A DNA stretch of 64,000 bases, taken from contig CAVSIP010000001.1 of NCBI GenBank assembly GCA_963728075.1, forward strand, positions 186,001 to 250,000. The letters run 5' to 3'. The notes beneath the pieces are model-generated. The model had not been told where the DNA came from. It saw only the letters and a program-made list of their open reading frames with translations, and made no database searches. Shown here piece by piece: positions 58,704 through 64,000 of the stretch. Each line of letters begins with the position of its first letter. Position 1 is the first letter of the stretch. This DNA is from CAVSIP01 sp963728075 (GTDB taxonomy: Bacteria; Actinomycetota; Actinomycetes; JAFAQI01; DASSKL01). A program made the position numbers and the translations under genes.

Positions 58704-60427
58704 TCAACCCGCGGTTGCACGTGCGGGCCGGTGGACCGGACGCAGGGCGCGACGGTCGGCGAACGGCCCGGCGGCCGCCCGGCCGTCTAGCGCCCCGTCG
58801 ACCCAGCGGCGCAGGCGCCCGGCGCCGAGGGCCGGACAGTCCCACTGCCCGTCGAGCTCGACCAGCCGGGTCCCCGGCTGCTCGAGCCAGCGCAGCACGC
58901 ACTCCATCTCCTCGGCGCTGGCGCCGGCGTCGGGCCGGGACCGGGCCGCACGGTCTCGGCGGTGGCGACGAGGGCGTCGACGTACGGGCGCGGGCGGGAC
59001 ACCGGCCGGGGCGACGCCGGCGCGCCGCGAGCCGGCCGTGCCGCACGACGCCCAGGTCCCAGCCGCCGTCGTCCCGGGGCGCCGCGGCGACCAGGTGGGG
59101 CACGGCGGCGAGCGCCGACAGCCGCTGCAGCCGGTCGGCGGCGCGGACGAAAGCGGCCAGCCGGTCGCGGTGCGCGGCGGCCTCCTCGAAGCGCTCGCTC
59201 GGCGGCGAGCGCGCGAGCCGCGTGCGCAGGGCCGCGGCCAGCGGCTCGGGGTCGCCGGTCATGGCGGTGCGGGCCGCGGCGACGTGGGCGGCGTACTCCT
59301 CGACGCGTCTCGCGGCCCTCGCAGGGTGCGCCGCAGCGCCCCATCTCCGCCAGCGCGCAGCGCGGCTGCGCCGGCGCGGGGAGAGCCGGCTCGGTGCACT
59401 GCCGGAGCGGGAACGCCTCGTGCAGCGCGGCCATCGCGTGCTCGGCCGCCGCGGCGTGACCCGAACGGGCCGAGGTAGGTGCGCACCGTCGTCGAGCACC
59501 TCGCGCACCAGCGACAGCCGGGGGAACGGCTCGACGGTGAGCTTGACGCACGATCGCGCGCTCGGGGAACCGGGAGCGGCGGTTGTAGCGCGGCTTGTGC
59601 TCGGCGATCAGCCGCAGCTCGCGGACCTCGGCCTCCAGCGCGTGCGCGCACACGACCGCGTCGACCCGCTCGGCGAGGCCCGACCATCTCGGCCATCCGG
59701 GTGCGCGGTCTCGGACGCCGACGAAGTAGTGCCGCACCCGGGTGCGCAGGCTGCGGCTCTTGCCGATGTAGAGCAGCCGGCCGCGGCCGTCGCGGAACAC
59801 GTAGACGCCGGGCGCGTCGGGCAGCCCCTCGGCGAGGTGCCGCTTGCGGCGCTGCGCCGCGCTCACCTGGCCGGAGAACGTGCGGAGCTCCTCCAGCGAG
59901 TGCACGCCGAGGCCGCCGAGCCGCTCGATCAGCCCGTGCAGCACGTCGACGGTGGCGCGGGCGTCGGCGAGCGCGCGGTGGCAGGGCTCGGTGGTCGGTC
60001 CGGAACAGCCGGGACAGCGACGCGAGCTTGCAGTCGGGCGCCTCGTCGCGGGTGAGCACCCGGCGGGCGAGCCGGGCGGTGTCGAGCGTCTCGAAGCCGG
60101 GCCAGGGCTGGTCGAGCCGCTCGGCGGCCGCCTTGCAGGAAGCCGACGTCGAACGGCGCGTTGTGGGCGACCAGCACGCAGACCCGCCCGGCCCACTCGA
60201 GGAAGGCCGGCAGCGCGGTGCGCGATCGTCGGCGCACCGGCCACCATGGCGTCGGTGATGCCGGTGAGCACGGCGATGAACGGCGGGATCGTCGTCACGG
60301 GGTTGACCAGCGTCTGGAACTCGCCGAGCACCTCGCCGCCGCGGACCTTCACCGCGCCGATCTCGGTGATCGCCGCGGACCGGGGGGAGCCGCCGGTCGT
60401 CTCGAGGTCGACGACGACGAACGTCAC
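58704..60427 (-). pseudogene. DEDDh exonuclease / GIY-YIG (UvrC-N-like) protein gene with about 12 frameshifts
   Basis: Pieced together over three frames, the protein has an N-terminal DnaQ-like exonuclease (FVVVDLETTGGSP, VAHNAPFDVGFL, CHRALADARATVDVL), then GIY-YIG (APGVYVFRDGRGRLLYIGKSRSLRTRVRHYF) and a UvrC-like tail (HAMAALHEAFPLRQC, RCGAPCEG, MECVLRWLEQPG). The frame changes near 60220, 60136, 59998, 59706, 59683, 59549, 59489, 59458, 59312, 59025, 58995 and 58950. About ten look like single-base insertions outside homopolymers. Motifs survive between breaks and neighbours are intact. Either a patch of insertion-type sequence error or a very young pseudogene. Confidence 0.85.
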
Positions 60428-60583
60428 GTCGCGCAGCGGCGTGCCCAGCTCGTCGAACGTGGCCTGCCGGGGGAGAGCGGCGACGGCTCACGGTCCGGAC
60501 CGTACGGCGCGGCCCCGACAGATCCCGGGAGCCACGCCCGTTCCGCCGGCCCGGGCGAGCACTGCCACGTAGGCTCGGCAGTC

Positions 60584-60829
60584 GTGGCCGTCCCGACCCC
60601 TGCGCAGGACACCCGCTGGCGGTGCACGCTCTGCGGCAACCTCACCCGCTTCGACGTGACGCGGACGACCCGGGCGCGGGAGTACGTGCACGTCGACCTG
60701 TCCGGGACGCCGGCCGTGGAGGAGCGTGAGGTCCTCGCGGACACGGTGGAGCACGTCACCTGCCGGTGGTGCAAGGCGGTGGACACGGTCGAGCTCGTTC
60801 CGCGGCCGGGGCCCGGGGACCCGACGTGA
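60584..60829 (+). CDS. Small zinc-binding protein upstream of the NYN nuclease
   Basis: 81 residues. RWRCTLCGNLTRFDVTRTTRAREYVHVDL and VTCRWCKAVDTVELV give two CxxC pairs, a likely zinc ribbon. TAGGCT lies 8 nt before the GTG. Its stop overlaps the next gene's GTG (GTGA), so the two are co-translated and possibly act together on RNA. Function unknown. Confidence 0.72.
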   Translation: MAVPTPAQDTRWRCTLCGNLTRFDVTRTTRAREYVHVDLSGTPAVEEREVLADTVEHVTCRWCKAVDTVELVPRPGPGDPT

Positions 60830-62157
60830 GCGGCGGCGGCACCGGGCGGGTCGTGCTGCCCGACGGTGTCCGCCGGCACGTGGTGGAGCTCGCCGCGCAG
60901 CGGCTCGCAACGCTGGACCCCGACCAGGTGCCGCGCTCCCTGCGCGCGGTCGCCCGGTTCGTCCCCGCCCGGCGGGCCCGGCTGGGCGCCACCCCGATCG
61001 CGGCCGCGCTGGAGGCCGACGAGGCCTTCCGGGCCGCGGTGGCGGACGGCGTACGGGAGTCGTTCCCGGACCTCGTGGAGAGCCTGGCCGCCGGACAGGT
61101 GCCGGCCGCGGGGCGGCCCGAGGAGGTCGCGGCCGTCGCGTACCTGCTGCGCAGCCCCGGGTGGGAGGGCGTGGTCGAGGACGCGCGCACCGCCGAGGAG
61201 CGCAGGGCCGGTCTGGACCGAACCGCCAAGCAGGAGCGCACCGTCCGCGCGCTGCGGGAGCAGGTCGAGGCGGAACGCGCGACGGCCCGTGCGGACGCCG
61301 ACCGCGCCCGCGAGGAGGCGGCGGCCGTACGGGAGGAGCTCGCCGGGGTGCGGCGGGAGCTGCGCGCGGTGCGCGAGCGCATGCACACGGCCGAGCGCGA
61401 GCGCGCCGAGGCGCGCCAGGCGCTGGAGGAGGAGCGCCGGGAGGCCGCCGGGACCGCCTCCGTCGCCGATGCGGAGGTGCGGCGGCTGCGCTCCCGGCTG
61501 GCCGAGGCGCAGGCGGCGGCAGAGGCCGTGCGTCGCTCCGCGCGGGAGGGTCGCCATGCGGACGAGGCCAGGCTGTGGCTGCTGCTCGAGGTGCTGGCGG
61601 GCGCGGTTCGGGGGCTCCGTCAGGAGCTGGCGCTGAGCCCGCCCACGTCGCGCCCCGCGGACGCCGTCAGCGGCGCCGACCGCGAGGCGGACGGGGCGGC
61701 GGGCGACCCGTTCGCCGGCGTGCGCCTGCGCGGGCTGTCGGCCGGTGACCCCGCGGTCCTCGACCAGCTGCTGGCGCTCCCGCAGGTGCACCTCGTCGTG
61801 GACGGCTACAACGTGACGAAGACCGCCTTCGGCGAGCTGCCGCTGGAGGCGCAGCGGTCGCGGCTCGTGGCGGGGCTGGCCGGGCTGGCGGCGCGCACGG
61901 GTGCCGAGGTCACCTGCGTCTTCGACGGTGCCACCCGCCCGCCGGCGGCGCCGCCCGTGCCCAGGCAGGTGCGGGTGGTGTTCAGCGCGGAGGGCGAGAT
62001 CGCCGACGACGTGATCCGCCGGCTGGTGCGTGCCGAGCCGGCGGGCCGACCGGTGGTCGTGGTGTCGAGTGATCGCGAGGTCGCCGACGACGTCCGCGCG
62101 GCGGGCGCCTGGCCGGTCCCCTCCGCCGTGTTCGCCCGGCTCGTGGAGCGCGGCTGA
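60826..62157 (+). CDS. NYN/YacP-type PIN-like ribonuclease with coiled coil
   Basis: 443 residues. An N-terminal helical region (LPDGVRRHVVELAAQRLATL), a long Arg/Glu/Ala coiled coil (about 135-265) and a C-terminal NYN domain (VHLVVDGYNVTKTAFGELPL, VTCVFDGATRP, VVVVSSDREVADDVRAAGA) whose Asp residues (DGYN, FDG, SDRE) form the usual PIN-like metal site. Related to YacP/Rae1, a ribosome-associated endoribonuclease. The coiled coil may mediate docking or oligomerisation. Confidence 0.88.
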   Translation: MSGGGTGRVVLPDGVRRHVVELAAQRLATLDPDQVPRSLRAVARFVPARRARLGATPIAAALEADEAFRAAVADGVRESFPDLVESLAAGQVPAAGRPEEVAAVAYLLRSPGWEGVVEDARTAEERRAGLDRTAKQERTVRALREQVEAERATARADADRAREEAAAVREELAGVRRELRAVRERMHTAERERAEARQALEEERREAAGTASVADAEVRRLRSRLAEAQAAAEAVRRSAREGRHADEARLWLLLEVLAGAVRGLRQELALSPPTSRPADAVSGADREADGAAGDPFAGVRLRGLSAGDPAVLDQLLALPQVHLVVDGYNVTKTAFGELPLEAQRSRLVAGLAGLAARTGAEVTCVFDGATRPPAAPPVPRQVRVVFSAEGEIADDVIRRLVRAEPAGRPVVVVSSDREVADDVRAAGAWPVPSAVFARLVERG

Positions 62158-62232
62158 GCGGCGAACTTGTCGGACCCCACTCGTACGGTCGCGTCGACGG
62201 CGGCCGGGCGGCAGCCGGAAGGAGGGACGGTC

Positions 62233-62421
62233 ATGATCATCGACTGCGACGGCTGCGCGGTGCGGGGCGACGCCTGCGGGGACTGCGTCGTCTCCGCCCT
62301 GCTCGGGCCGCGTCCGGACGTCCTCGAGATGGATGCCGGCGAGCAGGCCGCCCTGGCGGTGCTCGCGGACGGCGGGCTCCTGCCCCCGCTGCGGCTGGTG
62401 CCGCGCCGCGCGGCCGGATGA
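62233..62421 (+). CDS. Tiny Cys-rich protein
   Basis: 62 residues from an ATG with GGAAGGAGGG upstream. Four cysteines cluster in IIDCDGCAVRGDACGDCVVS; the rest (EMDAGEQAALAVLADGGLLPPLRLV) is a short helix and tail. The cluster could bind zinc or an Fe-S centre. Found between the NYN nuclease and an NlpC/P60 gene; role unknown. Confidence 0.75.
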   Translation: MIIDCDGCAVRGDACGDCVVSALLGPRPDVLEMDAGEQAALAVLADGGLLPPLRLVPRRAAG

Positions 62422-62465
62422 GTGTAACGGCGCCGCGGTGGGGTAGTTGCCCCGGTTCACCCCCG

Positions 62466-62495
62466 TTGCCATTGTCACGATTTGCTCACTATGGT
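62466..62495 (+). promoter_or_regulatory. Candidate promoter of the NlpC/P60 gene
   Basis: TTGCCA (62466-62471) and TATGGT (62490-62495) with an 18-bp spacer, in a locally AT-richer stretch. It gives a leader of about 60 nt. Confidence 0.4.
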
Positions 62496-62562
62496 GCCGT
62501 TCGGCCGCGTGAGCGCTCCGCGGCCGTTCCGCTCAGCACCCTGGTGAGGAGGGCCGCCGTCC

Positions 62563-63591
62563 GTGGCGACCATGATCCGATGCCGTGCACGCGTCGTGAC
62601 CCGTGTGCTGGTGGCCGCCGTCGCGGCCTGCGTGGCACTCCCACTGGCGGCCGGCTCCGCCGGCGCCGACCCGACGGCGAGTGTCGACCAGGTCCGGGCC
62701 CGCGTCGACGCGCTCGGCGAGCAGATGAACGCCGTCGTCGAGCAGTACAACGCCGTGCAGGAACGGCTCGGCGCCGCCCAGCAGAGCCGGGCCCAGCTGC
62801 GGCGGCGGCTGGCTGCCGACCAGGCTGAGCTACGCGGCCTGCAGGCCCGCATCGGCCGCTTCGCGGCGGCGGCGTACCGCCAGGGCGGGATGCCCAGCCC
62901 CGTCATGGCGCTGCTCGGCGCCGAGGACCCGGCCCAGTCGCTGGCGCGGGCGCAGTCGCTGGACGTCATCGGGCACCACCAGGCCGACCTCATCGAGCAG
63001 ATGCGGTCGGTGCGGCACCGGGTCGCCGATGCCGAGGATGGGGCCCGGCGCGCCGTCGAGGCGGCCAAGGCGCTGCAGCGGGAGGCGGCGGCGAAGAAGG
63101 GGCGCATCGAGCAGATGCTGCAGGCGCAGCGGGCCGAGCTGGCCCGGCTGCAGGCCTCGCAGCGGGCGCGCTACTTCGCCGAGCGCGCGCAGGAGGCGTC
63201 GTCCTGGGCGGCGCTGCGCGGCTCGTACACCGGGCCCGCCTCGGGGCGGGCCGGTGCCGCGGTGCGCTTCGCGTACGACCAGCTCGGCAAGCCGTACGTC
63301 TACGGCGCCGCGGGCCCGAACTCCTACGACTGCTCGGGGCTGACCATGCGGGCGTGGGAGGCCGGCGGGGTCTCGCTGCCGCACAACGCGGAGATGCAGC
63401 AGCAGAGCACGCGGTCGGTGTCTCCGTCGGACATCCAGCCCGGTGACCTGGTGTTCTTCGGCTCGCCCGCCTACCACGTGGGCATCTACATCGGCGGCGG
63501 GAAGATCATCGAGGCCCCGCACAGCGGCGACGTCGTGAAGATCATCGCGCTGTCGAGGATGCCGACCCCCTCGGGGATCGGCCGGCCCTAG
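62563..63591 (+). CDS. Secreted NlpC/P60 peptidoglycan hydrolase
   Basis: 342 residues. A signal peptide (about 1-35, ends AGSAGADP) precedes a long coiled coil (about 40-215) and a C-terminal NlpC/P60 domain with catalytic Cys in YDCSGLTMRAW, His in YHVGIYIGGG and a third polar residue in IEAPHSGD. This is the RipA-like layout in which the coiled coil keeps the peptidase inactive until recruited, for example by FtsEX, for daughter-cell separation. A GAGGAGG site precedes the GTG. A cell-division link fits sepH next door. Confidence 0.92.
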   Translation: MATMIRCRARVVTRVLVAAVAACVALPLAAGSAGADPTASVDQVRARVDALGEQMNAVVEQYNAVQERLGAAQQSRAQLRRRLAADQAELRGLQARIGRFAAAAYRQGGMPSPVMALLGAEDPAQSLARAQSLDVIGHHQADLIEQMRSVRHRVADAEDGARRAVEAAKALQREAAAKKGRIEQMLQAQRAELARLQASQRARYFAERAQEASSWAALRGSYTGPASGRAGAAVRFAYDQLGKPYVYGAAGPNSYDCSGLTMRAWEAGGVSLPHNAEMQQQSTRSVSPSDIQPGDLVFFGSPAYHVGIYIGGGKIIEAPHSGDVVKIIALSRMPTPSGIGRP

Positions 63592-63713
63592 CGGCTCTCC
63601 TGGTCGGCGCCGATCCTGCCCGGCTGCGCCCGCGCGGGTTCCGCGTGCGCCACACTGGGTGACGGCCGGCTCACCGAGGCCGGTCCGGGGAGGCTGTGCT
63701 CGTGGGAGGTGTC

Positions 63714-64000
63714 GTGCGGGATCTCGTCGTGCTCGCGTTGAGCGACGACGGGACGTCCCTGCTGCTCGCGGCCCGCCCCGACGCGGCCCGCCCCACTCAC
63801 CGGCTTCCGGTGGACGACCGGCTCCATGCGGCGCTGCGCGGGTCGCTGCCGGCACCGGCGCAGCGGCCGAGCGCGCTGTCCCCCCGGGAGATCCAGGCCC
63901 GGTTGCGGGCGGGGGAGTCGCCGGAGCAGGTCGCGAGGGTCGCCGGCGTGCCGGTGGCCCGGGTGCTGCGCTACGCCGACCCGGTGCTGGCCGAGCGGGC
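63714..64000 (+). CDS. sepH: Septation protein SepH (DUF3071), 5' part only
   Basis: The visible 95 codons read RDLVVLALSDDGTSLLLAARPD, LPVDDRLHAALRGSLP and then a helix-turn-helix-like segment LSPREIQARLRAGESPEQVA...GVPVARVLRYADPVLAERA. This is the conserved N-terminus of SepH, an actinobacterial FtsZ regulator. The frame is open to the window end. I chose the GTG at 63714 because homology starts there; GTG at 63702 is in frame too. Confidence 0.88.
   Translation, partial: MRDLVVLALSDDGTSLLLAARPDAARPTHRLPVDDRLHAALRGSLPAPAQRPSALSPREIQARLRAGESPEQVARVAGVPVARVLRYADPVLAER

Noticed and set aside
62422..62562. ydaO-type c-di-AMP riboswitch before the NlpC/P60 gene
   Set aside because: Such genes often carry one, but the likely leader is only about 60 nt and I see no matching conserved blocks.

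Overview
The window is about 64 kb of very GC-rich DNA with GTG and TTG starts, GTGA/ATGA/TGATG gene overlaps and many leaderless-looking starts. It comes from the chromosome of an actinobacterium (Actinomycetes). Gene order broadly follows the Streptomyces/Frankia-type core: glnA, DUF4191, lipA, lipB, sucB, lpdA, pepA, then nadA, erpA, PfkB kinase, coxB-ctaD-ctaF, qcrB-qcrA-qcrC-ctaE, ctaG and trpD. I see no tRNA, rRNA, CRISPR array, insertion sequence or prophage. I cannot name the genus.

Layout. 1-5.3 kb: mscL (cut by the window edge), glnA with a four-half-site GlnR box, a large GAF/SpoIIE phosphatase/RsbW-like fusion, and an RDD membrane protein. 5.3-18.4 kb: a lipoate and 2-oxoacid dehydrogenase block (DUF4191, lipA, lipB, sucB, lpdA) with acyl-CoA dehydrogenase, a TIGR01777 epimerase, a pseudokinase-like membrane protein, a secreted repeat protein and pepA. 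An SOS-box-controlled DUF222/HNH gene lies between lipA and lipB. 18.5-24.6 kb: gcvT, a shikimate-kinase-like protein, an aldo/keto reductase, DUF3043, and an envelope-stress operon pspA-pspAA-htpX-pspAB. 24.7-36.5 kb: nadA, glycerate kinase, a complete peptide/nickel-type ABC importer with two tandem paralogous Tat-lipoprotein binding proteins, erpA, a PfkB kinase, and a cysteine desulfurase/TusA pair.

37.7-48.2 kb: the aerobic respiratory locus. coxB-ctaD-ctaF on the plus strand converges with ctaE-qcrC-qcrA-qcrB, a small membrane protein and a GH15 hydrolase on the minus strand; ctaG diverges. qcrC carries an in-frame TAG that removes the second haem's Met ligand and the C-terminal anchor. 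48.3-54.4 kb: a large FAD/Fe-S dehydrogenase, an enolase-superfamily gene with a one-base frameshift, and a TPP-dependent PoxB-like enzyme. 54.4-56.2 kb: a PerR-like regulator, rubrerythrin and DUF3501 form a peroxide/iron operon with a Fur-type box over its own promoter and a perfect 18-bp hairpin inside it. 56.3-64 kb: a receiver-like protein, trpD, an Lrp-type RAM domain, an SCP2-fold protein, a DEDDh exonuclease/GIY-YIG gene broken by about a dozen frameshifts, a zinc ribbon plus NYN ribonuclease pair, a tiny Cys-rich protein, an NlpC/P60 hydrolase and the start of sepH.

Most of the window is conserved core. The points most worth a second look are the SOS box that contains the DUF222 start codon, the PerR/rubrerythrin control region, the tandem binding-protein duplication, and the three damaged genes. 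The damaged genes may reflect real decay or sequence error.
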